The notes beneath the pieces were generated by a model that saw only the letters and a program-made list of their open reading frames with translations, did no database searches and was not told the DNA's origin. A stretch of DNA of 64,000 nucleotides. It comes from Maricaulis sp947259345 (GTDB lineage: Bacteria; Pseudomonadota; Alphaproteobacteria; Caulobacterales; Maricaulaceae). This document shows positions 17,418 through 26,900 of this stretch, piece after piece; position 1 is the stretch's first letter; every line of letters begins with the position of its first letter. Location of the stretch: assembly GCA_965217205.1 (NCBI GenBank), contig OZ244254.1:1798001-1862000 (forward strand), written 5' to 3'. The position numbers and the translations under genes are program-made.

Positions 17418-19316
17418 ATGCGTATGTCCAACCTGATTGTCGGCGTTTCGGCCCTGGCGCTCCTGGCCGGCTGCGGCGCTACTGACGACGAGAATCTCGC
17501 CAGCGATACCGCTCCGGCCGAGACCGCGGCGAGCGAGACCGAACTGGCCTCGGCCGAGACCATGGCCGAGGTCGAGCAGGCCGCAGGCGAGGAAACCGAA
17601 TCCGATCGCCTCAATGCCTGGTTCCAGGACGTTTTCGAGAGCAATGTCGCGCGCTCGCCGATGACCCAGACCTTCCTCGGCATGAAAACGAATTACGACC
17701 AGTGGTCCGACGCCTCCCCGGAATTCGCGCGCGAGGGCTTCGAACTGGGCCAGGCAGACCTCGCCCACATGCGTGAGACTTTCGACTTTGATGCGCTGGA
17801 CGACAGCGCCCGGATATCCTGGCGCCTGTTCGAGTACAATGCCGAGCGCGCCGCAGAAGGCCAGCGCTGGGTCGATCACGGCTACACCTTCACACCGCGT
17901 TCCGGCCCGCACATGAATGCGGCCTCTTTCCTCATCAACAACCATCGCGTTGACACGGTCGAGGACGCCGAAGCCTATATCGGCCGCCTGCGCAATCTGC
18001 CGACCTATATGGACCAGAATATCGCGAATTCGCGGCGTTCGGCCGAGCTCGGTGTGCTGACCCCGGCCTGGACCTATGAGCCGATGATCGCCACGGCCCG
18101 CAACGTGATCACCGGCTCGCCCTTTGATGACGGCGAAGCCAGCCCCCTGCTCGCCGATTTCACCGGCAAGGTTGAGGCCCTCGAACTCGATGCGGACGAG
18201 ACATCCCGCCTCATCGCAGAGGCGGAGGCCGCCATTACAGAGGCCGTCGCCCCGGCCTATGAGCGCGTCATCGCCCTGTTCGAGGAACAGGCCGCGGTCG
18301 CGACCGAGGATGACGGCGTGTGGAAACACCCCGATGGCGGCGAGTTCTACAATTATCTGCTCAATGGCTATACGACGATGGACCTGTCGGCCGAGGAGAT
18401 CCACCAGCTGGGCCTCGCCGAAGTCGCCCGTATCCATGACGAGATGCGCGGCATCATGGACCAGGTCGGCTATGAGGGCTCGCTGCAGGACTTCTTCGAG
18501 TTCATGCGCACGGACGAGCAATTCTACTATCCGAACACGGATGAGGGTCGCGCCGATTATCTCGCTGACGCGACGGCGCTGATCGACACCATGACCGAGA
18601 CGCTACCGCAGATGTTCAACACCTTCCCGCGGGCCGAACTGGAAGTTCGCCGGGTCGAGGTCTTCCGTCAGGACAGCGCCGGCAAGGCCTTCTACCAGCG
18701 CCCGGCTCCGAACGGCTCACGACCGGGCGTCTATTACGCCAACCTGCGCGACATGTCGCTGATGCCGACCTACCAGATGGAAGCCCTCGCCTATCACGAG
18801 GGCAGCCCGGGGCATCATATGCAGCTGGCCATCATGCAGGAGCTTGAGGGCGTTCCGGCCTTCCGCCGATTTGGTGGCTATACCGCCTATACCGAAGGCT
18901 GGGGTCTCTATACCGAGTATCTGCCGGTCGAATACGGATTCTATTCCGACCCCTATTCCGACTTCGGTCGCCTGGCGATGGAGTTGTGGCGTGCCTGTCG
19001 TCTCGTGGTCGATACCGGCCTGCACTATCACCAGTGGACGCGTCAGGAAGCGGTCGATTACCTGGCCGAGAACACGCCCAATCCGCAAGGCGATATCGTC
19101 GCTGCCATCGACCGCTATATCGTCTATCCGGGCCAGGCCACGGCCTACAAGGTCGGCATGCTGGAAATCCTGCGCCTGCGCGGCATCGCCGAGGAAGCCC
19201 TCGGAGACAGCTATGACATTCGCGACTTCCATGATGTCGTGCTCACACAAGGCGCGATGCCGATGTCAGTGCTGGAAGAGCGCGTGAATGCCTGGATCGC
19301 GGAATCGCAAGACTAA
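17418..19316 (+). CDS. DUF885 family lipoprotein, copy 3
   Basis: I chose ATG 17418 (MRMSNLIVGVSALALLAGC) because GAGGGG lies 8 bases upstream; ATG 17412 and 17424 are in frame alternatives. A clear lipobox LLAGC precedes a Glu/Ala/Thr-rich tether of about 50 residues. The DUF885 core then has the motif LAYHEGSPGHHMQ and EGWGLYTEYLPVEYG. Copies 3 and 4 share a subfamily pattern (YQRPAPNGSRPGVYYANLRDM and WGLYxEYLP) that differs from copies 1 and 2 (WALYAExLGKDMG). This suggests two rounds of duplication. A strong terminator follows. Confidence 0.8.
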   Translation: MRMSNLIVGVSALALLAGCGATDDENLASDTAPAETAASETELASAETMAEVEQAAGEETESDRLNAWFQDVFESNVARSPMTQTFLGMKTNYDQWSDASPEFAREGFELGQADLAHMRETFDFDALDDSARISWRLFEYNAERAAEGQRWVDHGYTFTPRSGPHMNAASFLINNHRVDTVEDAEAYIGRLRNLPTYMDQNIANSRRSAELGVLTPAWTYEPMIATARNVITGSPFDDGEASPLLADFTGKVEALELDADETSRLIAEAEAAITEAVAPAYERVIALFEEQAAVATEDDGVWKHPDGGEFYNYLLNGYTTMDLSAEEIHQLGLAEVARIHDEMRGIMDQVGYEGSLQDFFEFMRTDEQFYYPNTDEGRADYLADATALIDTMTETLPQMFNTFPRAELEVRRVEVFRQDSAGKAFYQRPAPNGSRPGVYYANLRDMSLMPTYQMEALAYHEGSPGHHMQLAIMQELEGVPAFRRFGGYTAYTEGWGLYTEYLPVEYGFYSDPYSDFGRLAMELWRACRLVVDTGLHYHQWTRQEAVDYLAENTPNPQGDIVAAIDRYIVYPGQATAYKVGMLEILRLRGIAEEALGDSYDIRDFHDVVLTQGAMPMSVLEERVNAWIAESQD

Positions 19317-19340
19317 CGCGAGACAACCCACGCATGACTA

Positions 19341-19370
19341 GGCCTCCGGCGCTTCGCCGGGGGCCTTTTT
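19341..19370 (+). terminator. Rho-independent terminator after DUF885 copy 3
   Basis: The stem GGCCTCCGGCG / GCCGGGGGCC with a CTTC loop is followed directly by TTTTTCTTT. It closes the copy 2-copy 3 transcript. Confidence 0.85.
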
Positions 19371-19501
19371 CTTTGCGACATCAGGTGTTTGTGACAAACG
19401 CGCAAGCTTTCTGTCATGACTGTACCTTAAGCGACCCGTCAGGCCCTCGCAGGCCCTGTGCCCCGATCTTGCCCGCTGATCCAGAGGGTAAAGGGGACAT
19501 C

Positions 19502-21355
19502 ATGACCACCTCATCGCGCGCCACACTGCGTACACTCCTGCTGGCCGGTTGCACGGCTCTCACCGGCCTCACACCGCTGGCCATGACCGCACCGGCGCAG
19601 GCACAGTCCGAAGCCGCCGCCACAGCCCAGACCGAGACGGACCGGCTCAATGCCTGGTTCGAAGAAATCTTCATGGCGGATCTCGAATTCTATCCGACCA
19701 GCAAGACCGGCCTGGGCATTATCGATGAGGATTATGGCCGCTGGAATGACAATAGCGAGGCGGCGACACGCGCAGCGATCGCCCGCAATCGCGACCGGCT
19801 CGTCCATATGCGCGTCAGTTTCGACTTCGACGCGCTCGACCCGGTCGGACAAATGTCATGGCGCCTGTTCGAATACCAGGTCGAGCGCGGCGCCGAGGCG
19901 GAACCCTTCCGACGCTATGGCTATGTCTTCAATCAGCTCTTCGGCCCGCATACGGGACTGATCGCCTTCATGATCGGTCAGCATCGTATTCAGAATGCCG
20001 ATCATGCCGAGGCCTATATCCAGCGCCTGTCGACCCTTGATGACGCGCTCGGCCAGCAGATCGAGGAAGCCGAGTACCGCTTCGAAAACGGTATCCAGGC
20101 CCCGGCCTGGGTCTATGAGCGCGTTCTGGCCACGGTGACCGGCCTGCAGACCGGTGCCCCCTTTGATGACGGGCCGGACCATCCGCTCTGGGCCGACTTC
20201 CAGCGCAAGCTGGGCGCGCTCGAGCTGGATGAGGCCACACGCGACGATCTCCTCGCCCGGGCCCGCACGGCCCTGCTGGAGGATGTCGGACCGGCCTATG
20301 CCCGCCTGCAGGCCATGCTGGAAGATCACCGGGATCGCTCGACCACGGGGGACGGAGTTGCCGACCTGCCCGATGGCGAGGCCTTTTACAACAATCTCCT
20401 CGCCGGTTTCACCACGACCGACATGACGGCGCAGGAAATCCATGAACTGGGTCTGGCCGAGGTTGAGCGCCTGCAGACGGAGATGCGCGGTGTGATGGCG
20501 CAGGTCGGGTTCCAGGGCTCACTCGGCGACTTCTTCGACTATCTGCGCGAGGACCCGCAATTCTACTATCCCAACACGGATGAGGGACGCGCGGACTACA
20601 TGGCCGAGGCGACGGCGATCATCGATGCCATGCGCGAACGCCTGCCTGAAGTCTTCGGCACCCTGCCCCAGGCCGAGCTGGAAGTGCGGCGGGTCGAACC
20701 CTTCCGGGAGAATGGCGCCGGACTGGCCTTCTATGAGAACGCGACGCCGGACGGCTCACGGCCGGCGGTCTACTATGCCAACCTGCGCGACATGGCGAGC
20801 ATGCCGACCTACCAGATGGCGACGCTGGCCTATCATGAGGGTATTCCGGGCCATCACCTGCAGCGCTCCATTCAGCAGGAAATGGACAATCTGCCCCGTT
20901 TCCGCCAGTTCGGCAGCTTCACGGCCTATGCCGAGGGCTGGGGCCTTTATGCCGAGTATCTGCCCTTGGAGATGGGCCTCTATGAGGACCCTTATCTCAA
21001 TGCCGGACGGATCGCGATGGAGCTCTGGCGTGCCTGCCGCCTTGTCGTTGACAGCGGCCTTCACGCCTATGGCTGGACCCGCGAAGAGGCGATTACCTAT
21101 CTCACCGAGAACACGCCCAACGCCCAGGCCGATATCGTCCCCGCCGTCGAGCGCTATGTCGTCTACCCGGGGCAGGCCACCGCCTACCAGGTCGGCAAGA
21201 ACCACATCATCGCCCTGCGCGAACAGGCAGAGCGGGAACTCGGTTCCGACTTCGACCTGCGCGGCTTTCATGACCGCGTCCTGGCCTCCGGCCAGATTCC
21301 GCTGTCCATGCTGACCGAAGAGGTCGAGGCCTGGATCGCCGAGACGCGCGGTTGA
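19502..21355 (+). CDS. DUF885 family exported protein, copy 4
   Basis: This 617-residue protein starts at ATG 19502 after AAAGGGGACATC; the frame is open further upstream but without a ribosome site. The signal sequence differs from those of copies 1-3. It ends in an apparent type I cleavage site (MTAPAQAQ-SE), though an internal LLLAGC could also act as a lipobox, so soluble versus lipid-anchored is unsettled. There is no acidic tether. The core has QTETDRLNAWFEEIF, HTGLIAFMIGQHRI, the metal motif LAYHEGIPGHHLQ and EGWGLYAEYLPLEMG. A bidirectional terminator follows. Confidence 0.8.
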   Translation: MTTSSRATLRTLLLAGCTALTGLTPLAMTAPAQAQSEAAATAQTETDRLNAWFEEIFMADLEFYPTSKTGLGIIDEDYGRWNDNSEAATRAAIARNRDRLVHMRVSFDFDALDPVGQMSWRLFEYQVERGAEAEPFRRYGYVFNQLFGPHTGLIAFMIGQHRIQNADHAEAYIQRLSTLDDALGQQIEEAEYRFENGIQAPAWVYERVLATVTGLQTGAPFDDGPDHPLWADFQRKLGALELDEATRDDLLARARTALLEDVGPAYARLQAMLEDHRDRSTTGDGVADLPDGEAFYNNLLAGFTTTDMTAQEIHELGLAEVERLQTEMRGVMAQVGFQGSLGDFFDYLREDPQFYYPNTDEGRADYMAEATAIIDAMRERLPEVFGTLPQAELEVRRVEPFRENGAGLAFYENATPDGSRPAVYYANLRDMASMPTYQMATLAYHEGIPGHHLQRSIQQEMDNLPRFRQFGSFTAYAEGWGLYAEYLPLEMGLYEDPYLNAGRIAMELWRACRLVVDSGLHAYGWTREEAITYLTENTPNAQADIVPAVERYVVYPGQATAYQVGKNHIIALREQAERELGSDFDLRGFHDRVLASGQIPLSMLTEEVEAWIAETRG

Positions 21356-21380
21356 GCAAGCCCGCATGCGCTCAGACACA

Positions 21381-21411
21381 AAAAAAGCCCCGGCCAGCGC
21401 CGGGGCTTTTT
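21381..21411. terminator. Bidirectional terminator between DUF885 copy 4 and fliE
   Basis: A run of six A, the stem GCCCCGGC / GCCGGGGC and then TTTTT gives a hairpin that can end transcripts from both the plus-strand DUF885 gene and the minus-strand flgB-flgC-fliE operon. Confidence 0.85.
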
Positions 21412-21435
21412 CTGCTGCGTCCCGGGTCAGCTCGA

Positions 21436-21756
21436 TCAGATCGGCATGCGCAGGATTTCCTGGTAGGCCTTCACGACCTCGTCGCGGACGGCGACGACGG
21501 TTTCCAGCGAAATCTCGGCAGCAGAGACAGCCGTGACCACGTCGATCAGTTCGGCTTCGCCGGCGGCGCCGGCCGCGGTCATTTGTTCGGCTGCCGCCAG
21601 GGTCTGGCCAGTATCGGCGACGGCATTGGTGACCATCGCACCGAAATCCATACCGGCACCGATGGATGCGGCGTCCTGGGTCGAACCCATCGAGGATTGT
21701 TGGGCAGTGCGGATCGCGGCCTGATAGGCCTGTACGGCAGAGAGGTCAGCGGCCAT
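21436..21756 (-). CDS. fliE: Flagellar MS-ring/rod junction protein FliE
   Basis: FliE joins the MS ring to the proximal rod and is needed for early export. The protein has 106 residues with the family C-terminal pattern AELIDVVTAVSAAEISLETVVAVRDEVVKAYQEILRMPI. It is the last gene of flgB-flgC-fliE, 44 bases after flgC. In Caulobacter relatives fliQ follows fliE directly; here the DUF885 block separates them. Confidence 0.93.
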   Translation of the reverse strand: MAADLSAVQAYQAAIRTAQQSSMGSTQDAASIGAGMDFGAMVTNAVADTGQTLAAAEQMTAAGAAGEAELIDVVTAVSAAEISLETVVAVRDEVVKAYQEILRMPI

Positions 21757-21800
21757 GGACTTTGTCCTTCACAAATCAGCTGGCGAGCGCGTGTGCTGTT

Positions 21801-22214
21801 CTAGCGGCGCAGGAGATCGAGCGCCCGCTCCTGCATGCGGCGGGCATTTTCGATCATGTTGAGGTTGGCTTCATAGGTCCGCATGGCTTCACGCATATCC
21901 ATCATCTCCACCAGCGTCTGCACGTTGGAGTACTGGACATAGCCTTCTTCATTGGCGGCCGGGTGCCCCGGATCGAATTCGAGCGTGAACTCGCTCTGGT
22001 CATGGGCGACATCGGTCATGCGCACGGCATTGAGGCCGGTCGCACGATCAAGTTCCGCCTCGAAGACCGGGACCTGGCGGCGATAGGGATCACCGCCGGG
22101 CTCACGCGCCGTCGAATCGGCATTGGCGATATTCTCCGAGATGATCCGCATCCGGGCGGCTTGCGCCCGCATGCCGAAAGCGGAGATCTGCATCGCGTCT
22201 GAAGCGTTACCCAT
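21801..22214 (-). CDS. flgC: Flagellar proximal rod protein FlgC
   Basis: This 137-residue rod protein has the N-terminal rod signature SAFGMRAQAARMRIISENIANADST at about 11-35. The C-terminal coiled helix VQTLVEMMDMREAMRTYEANLNMIENAR supports the call. It is exported without a Sec signal by the flagellar type III system. It starts 10 bases after the flgB stop. Confidence 0.95.
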   Translation of the reverse strand: MGNASDAMQISAFGMRAQAARMRIISENIANADSTAREPGGDPYRRQVPVFEAELDRATGLNAVRMTDVAHDQSEFTLEFDPGHPAANEEGYVQYSNVQTLVEMMDMREAMRTYEANLNMIENARRMQERALDLLRR

Positions 22215-22224
22215 GGTTCACTCC

Positions 22225-22665
22225 CTAGCGGCCCGGCGGACGGATTGCCGTCCGCAGCAGACCAAGGCTTTTCTGGTAGAGGGTCAGCGCGCTCTCATAG
22301 CGCATGCGGTTTTCCTGGGCCCTGACCATCTGCTCCTCGATCACGACCGAATTGCCGTTCACGGTGGTTTCGCTGTCCGGGCTGTCGATCGGCTCCCAGA
22401 GCGCCGAGGCGCCAGCGCCTGAATTCGAGGCCGGGATATGTCCGGCATTCGTCGTCGCCAGGCCGATCGGTCCACGGCTTCCGGCGGCGCCATTGCTCAT
22501 CTGCGAGCGCAGGGCCGCATGGAAGTCGGACTCGTCCAGATCACGGGGCGTATAACCCGGTGTATTCGCGTTCGCGACATTCTCCGCGATCACCTGCTGG
22601 CGATCAGCGTGAAAACTCATCGATTGTCGAAGCAGTCCCAGAACCGGGACGTCATCGGGTCGCAT
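22225..22665 (-). CDS. flgB: Flagellar proximal rod protein FlgB
   Basis: This is a 146-residue rod protein. The N-terminal block LRQSMSFHADRQQVIAENVANANTPGYTPRDLDESDF is the FlgB/rod signature, and the C-terminus ends in RYESALTLYQKSLGLLRTAI. It is the first gene of the minus-strand operon, divergent from fliO. A perfect CtrA box lies 47-61 bases upstream. Confidence 0.95.
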   Translation of the reverse strand: MRPDDVPVLGLLRQSMSFHADRQQVIAENVANANTPGYTPRDLDESDFHAALRSQMSNGAAGSRGPIGLATTNAGHIPASNSGAGASALWEPIDSPDSETTVNGNSVVIEEQMVRAQENRMRYESALTLYQKSLGLLRTAIRPPGR

Positions 22666-22711
22666 GCGCGAATCCCCTATCTCACTTGTTACCGAAGGTG
22701 GTCCCGCACGG

Positions 22712-22726
22712 TTAACGGCGGCTTAA
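22712..22726. promoter_or_regulatory. CtrA box (TTAA-N7-TTAA) between flgB and fliO
   Basis: TTAACGGCGGCTTAACC fits the CtrA consensus TTAA-N7-TTAAC exactly. It is centred between the divergent starts of flgB (22665) and fliO (22774). It probably controls one or both early flagellar operons. Confidence 0.75.
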
Positions 22727-22773
22727 CCGCATCACCCCACACAGTGATCATTGATTATGAGGCCCCGCACGCG

Positions 22774-23106
22774 ATGTCCGATATCGTCGACTGGACCAGC
22801 TATTTGTTCGCCATTTCGATCCTGATCGTCCTGTTGGGCGGATTGGGCCTGTTTGGCTATGCGATCCAGAAGGGCTGGCTGCTGCAGCAAATGACAGGAC
22901 TGCGCCAGCTCGGCGGCACCGACAAGCGCCTCAAGGTTCGCGAGACCCTGGTCATCGATCCGCGCCGCCGTCTGGTCATCCTGCAAGCCGATGGCATCGA
23001 GCATGTTGTCTTGCTGGGCGCCGAGCGCGAAACCATTCTTTCGACCGGCGCGGCGCGTCCTGAACCCGTTCGCCCCGAGCCCATCGCCAGGGAGTCGCGA
23101 TCATGA
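22774..23106 (+). CDS. fliO: Flagellar biosynthetic protein FliO
   Basis: FliO is a small membrane protein that helps assemble FliP rings. The 110-residue product starts at ATG 22774 (MSDIVDWTSYLF) and has one membrane helix (about 8-30). A basic cytoplasmic domain follows with the FliO pattern LKVRETLVIDPRRRLVILQADG-EHVVLLG. Its stop overlaps the fliP start by four bases (ATGA). The frame is open upstream of 22774, but the homology begins here. Confidence 0.85.
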   Translation: MSDIVDWTSYLFAISILIVLLGGLGLFGYAIQKGWLLQQMTGLRQLGGTDKRLKVRETLVIDPRRRLVILQADGIEHVVLLGAERETILSTGAARPEPVRPEPIARESRS

Positions 23107-23858
23107 ATGCTCGCAAGGGTTTCTGGGTCTGCCTCGGCCTTTTCCTGATCGGAATCATCACCCTGGCCGGTATCCCTGCCGAAGCCCAGACCGTGACCAT
23201 TGATGCTGGCCAGGAAGGCGCTCTGACCGAGCGTGTCCTGCAGCTGATCGCCCTGCTCACCGTACTGTCGCTGGCGCCGTCCATCGTCATCATGACGACC
23301 AGCTTCGTGCGCATCATTGTGGTCTTGTCGCTCTTGCGGACCGGGCTCGGCCTGCAACAAAGCCCGCCGAATGCGGTGCTGGTTTCGCTGGCCATCTTCC
23401 TGACCGGCTTCATCATGGCGCCCGTCTTCACCGAGTCCTACGAGCAGGGCATCCAGCCCCTGCTGGAAGAAGAGATCGAGCTGACCGAAGCCTTCGACCT
23501 GTCCACCGGGCCGCTGAAGACCTTCATGCTCAGCCATGTCCGCGAGGATGATCTCGCCCTCTTCATCGACATGTCGCAACAAGCGGTGCCCGAGACACCG
23601 GAGGAGACGTCCTTTTGGGTGGTGGCCCCTGCCTTCATGATCTCCGAACTGCGTCGCGCCTTCGAGATCGGCTTCCTGCTCTTCATCCCCTTCCTGATCA
23701 TCGACCTCGTGGTCGCCTCCATCCTCATGTCGATGGGCATGATGATGCTGCCCCCCATCGTCATCTCCCTGCCCTTCAAGCTGATCTTCTTCGTGCTCGT
23801 CGACGGCTGGCGACTGGTGACGGGATCGCTGGTGCAGAGTTTCGGGACATTGAGTTGA
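23103..23858 (+). CDS. fliP: Flagellar export gate protein FliP
   Basis: FliP forms the core ring of the export gate. It has 251 residues: a cleavable Sec signal peptide (to about 29, IPAEAQ), typical of FliP, then four membrane segments. Signature blocks are SFVRIIVVLSLLRTGLGLQQSPPNAVL and the C-terminal MGMMMLPPIVISLPFKLIFFVLVDGW. It is coupled to fliO. No later gene follows on this strand. Confidence 0.96.
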   Translation: MNARKGFWVCLGLFLIGIITLAGIPAEAQTVTIDAGQEGALTERVLQLIALLTVLSLAPSIVIMTTSFVRIIVVLSLLRTGLGLQQSPPNAVLVSLAIFLTGFIMAPVFTESYEQGIQPLLEEEIELTEAFDLSTGPLKTFMLSHVREDDLALFIDMSQQAVPETPEETSFWVVAPAFMISELRRAFEIGFLLFIPFLIIDLVVASILMSMGMMMLPPIVISLPFKLIFFVLVDGWRLVTGSLVQSFGTLS

Positions 23859-23916
23859 CGGGGGCACCCGACAAGGTCGCCTGAACTGCGCGCGCAGTCA
23901 CGCCATCACCCATGAT

Positions 23917-23965
23917 TTGTCATCCACGACGGACGCCCCGCGAACGCGGGTAGCGGGGATGACAA
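23917..23965. repeat. REP-like nested inverted repeat downstream of fliP
   Basis: The outer arms are TTGTCATCC and GGATGACAA (exact 9-bp inverted repeat). The inner arms are CCCGCG and CGCGGG around AA. It sits between the convergent ends of fliP and the 1134-aa gene. The end motif GTCATCC also begins the MITE-like element at 54093. It may act as a terminator or RNA-stabilising hairpin for both genes. Confidence 0.6.
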
Positions 23966-23996
23966 TTATCCGAAATTTCAGCTTGAACTGGTCGCC

Positions 23997-26900
23997 CTAG
24001 CTCGGCCCGCCACCATTCACGAAGCGCGCCCGGAAGGGTTCCATGAAGGCATCCAGCGTGTCGATCGAGGCAATGCGGGAGGCCATGTCGGTGAAGCGGA
24101 CATTGCCCGGGGTGGCATCGTCGTTGGTCAGGAGATCAAAGGCCGCGGCCTGATCGGTTTCCGACATGGCCTCGCCATAGCGCTGGCCCAAACGGACAGC
24201 CGCCTCGCTGTCGCGCGCCAGGCTGTAAGCAATGGCTGCGCGCAGAAGATCATCCTGCTCGGTCAGGATCAGCGGCGCCGGATCGGAAAAGCGATTGCCC
24301 AATATCCCTTCCAGTCGGCGACCGGCATTGCGCCAGTCACGCTGGGCCCAGGCGACATCGGCACGCAGGCGCGTCGCGGCCTCGGACTGATCCGAGGCGA
24401 TCAGTTCCAGGGCCTGGTCAGCACGGCCCATTTCGGACAAGGCGCGGGCTTCCAGCAGGTAGCGCTCATCGACCAGGGCCTCGGGAAGGCCGGCAATGCG
24501 CGACCGGCGGATCGTATTGAGCGCGTCCTCATAGCGACGGTCCATCAGGTAGACGATAGCGAGATCCGTCGCCACGCGCGCCCGGGCCAAGGGCTCACGC
24601 AGGCGGTTATCGACCTGGTGCTGCAGGAGCTCGGCGGCCGGATCGAGCAGATCGAAAGCGATCAGCCGGTCGGCCAGGCGGCGAATCATGCGATCGCCAT
24701 CGGAACCGATCGGGGCCAGATGCTGGTATTGATAGAAAATCGCCACAGCCTCGACCGGGTCCATCCGGTCCGCCTCGCCTTCGAGGAAGAGTCGGCGGAA
24801 AATCGACACCATGTCCTCGCCGATACGGCGGCCGGCTTCGGATTCGGGGAAGCGCGCCTGGGCGGTGGCCATGGTTTCCAGACCACCGGCGAAATCGCCC
24901 GCCTGAACATAAAGCTCACCCAGTTCGCGCACCGTCTCCAGCTCGATCGTGTCGCCGCGCCAGCGGAAGCGGAGATTCTCCAGGTTCTCGATGGCCTCGC
25001 TGCGGCTGATCTGCCCCTGATCCAATTGCAGTCGATAGAGATCAAAAAGGGCACGCGCCTCGACCTCCGGATCGCCAGATTCCGACAGCGCATCGAGGCG
25101 GCGGATCGCGTCGACAGCATCTCCGGAGCGTTCCGAGAGACGTGCGGCGACGTAATTGGCGTCAAGCCGCGTTCGCCAATCCGGCTCGCTGGCCTCGACG
25201 GCGTAGAGATGGTCCTGCGCCGCGCCGGTATCGCCAAGTTCGAGGGCGGCGCGTGCATGCGCGGCATGGAACCGTGCCTGCCATTCAGGCGGATAGTGAT
25301 AAATGGTAGCCTCGCCCGTGCTGAAGCGACGGCGCGCATCCTGCCATCGCTCCTCACCCATCGCGACCATCCCGCGCCACAAGTCTGCGGCCGGATCCTG
25401 GGCCAGCGAGGGGTGAGCCAGATAGGCGTCAGCATCGTCATATCGACGCATCATGTAACTCGCGACACCCTGCAAGGCGCGGACATGAGGATCGTTGGCC
25501 AATTCCGGTTCGACATCGAGTGCGAGATCGAGCATGCCGAGGGTTTCCGGTGCAAGATCGCGCGACAGGAGGAAGCGCGCCAGGGCAATCTGGCCATCCG
25601 TGCCGTCTTCAAGCGCTGTCCTGCGCAGACGCGCATGCCATTCATCAACGAAATGGCCCGCACCGCGCCAGGCATCAAAATACATCAGGGCGGGCGAGGA
25701 TATATTGGCCAGGACGGAGCCATCCGCTTCGCTCCGGTCGACCGTTGCAGCCGGTGTCAGGTCCAGACCGCTGAGCCGACTGATCGCGACGCCTCCGCCG
25801 ATTAGCGAAATTTCGATATCCTCCGCCGTCGCCTGTACGGCCGCGCCCTGGGCGCTGGGCAAGAGCGCGCCACCGACAAATTCGCTTCGCGCCGCCAGCC
25901 CCTGGATCGGCCCCATGGCTGTAACAACGCCGAGCCGGTCACCAACCACCGGATCATCAACCCAGCGAACGGTATTCGCGCTGGCCATGTCCATCAGGAT
26001 GCGGCCAGGTCGCCCACGCCGGGCATCGCGCCGGACATTGATCGGACGCGGTGGCGCGTCGATACGCTCGGACAAAACCACCGACCAGCGACTGCCATCG
26101 AGGCGCGCCTCGGCTTGCGAGGTGGACGGCACAACGACCCGGGCGGCAGACCAGTCATCACCGCTGACGCCGGCAAAGTTGCGGACATGACGGCGGCTGG
26201 CGGTATCGAGCTCGCGCAAATCCAGTTCAGCGGGACTGTCGAAGACGATCCAGATCGCCTCGCCACGCCGGAAGACCGACATGCCCAGCGGCGCAGCCCA
26301 GTCAAAGTCGATGCGAAGGTCGCCATTGTAATCGGAAACTTCAGCCCGAACAATACCATCGGCCGGAAGCGGGTCTGCGCCAGGCGCTTCAGACAGGACC
26401 GGCGACGCATCATCGTCAGGCGGACCGGAGTCCTGCGCCGGTTCCGGCACCGGCTCTCTGGGCGTCGGCGCTACTTCCCGCGCGGGCGCGGTAACGGCCT
26501 CGCTGGCGCCGGGTTGCGTTTCCGACTCATCCGCTCGCGCCGGCTCCGGCGTGGCGTTTGCGGCTTCAATGATCGCCGCAGCATCGCCGCCCAATTCGGC
26601 GAGCAGCGTCTCCGCATCAACATAGGCCGGGTCAGGCAGATCGATGGCGACACGTCCATTTTCGCCCCAGGCGCGGACGGTCACACCGGGTTCGACCTCC
26701 ATGGTCAGGACAAATTCATCACCCTCGCGGGTTGGCCGGATCGAATTGAGGAAACGTGGCGGGGAGCCGACCAGCCGGCTGAGATCGACCTCGGCCGGTT
26801 CGACGAAGCGGATTTCGGCTGTGTTGCCGGTCTGGGTGACCGTGAAATCAACTTCGCGCGGCCACATCAATTCGATCCGCGTATACTCGGTCGCCTGGCC

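Noticed and set aside
17352..18521. Minus-strand frame of 389 codons inside DUF885 copy 3
   Set aside because: It is a GC-rich antisense shadow. Similar frames occur opposite all four paralogues.
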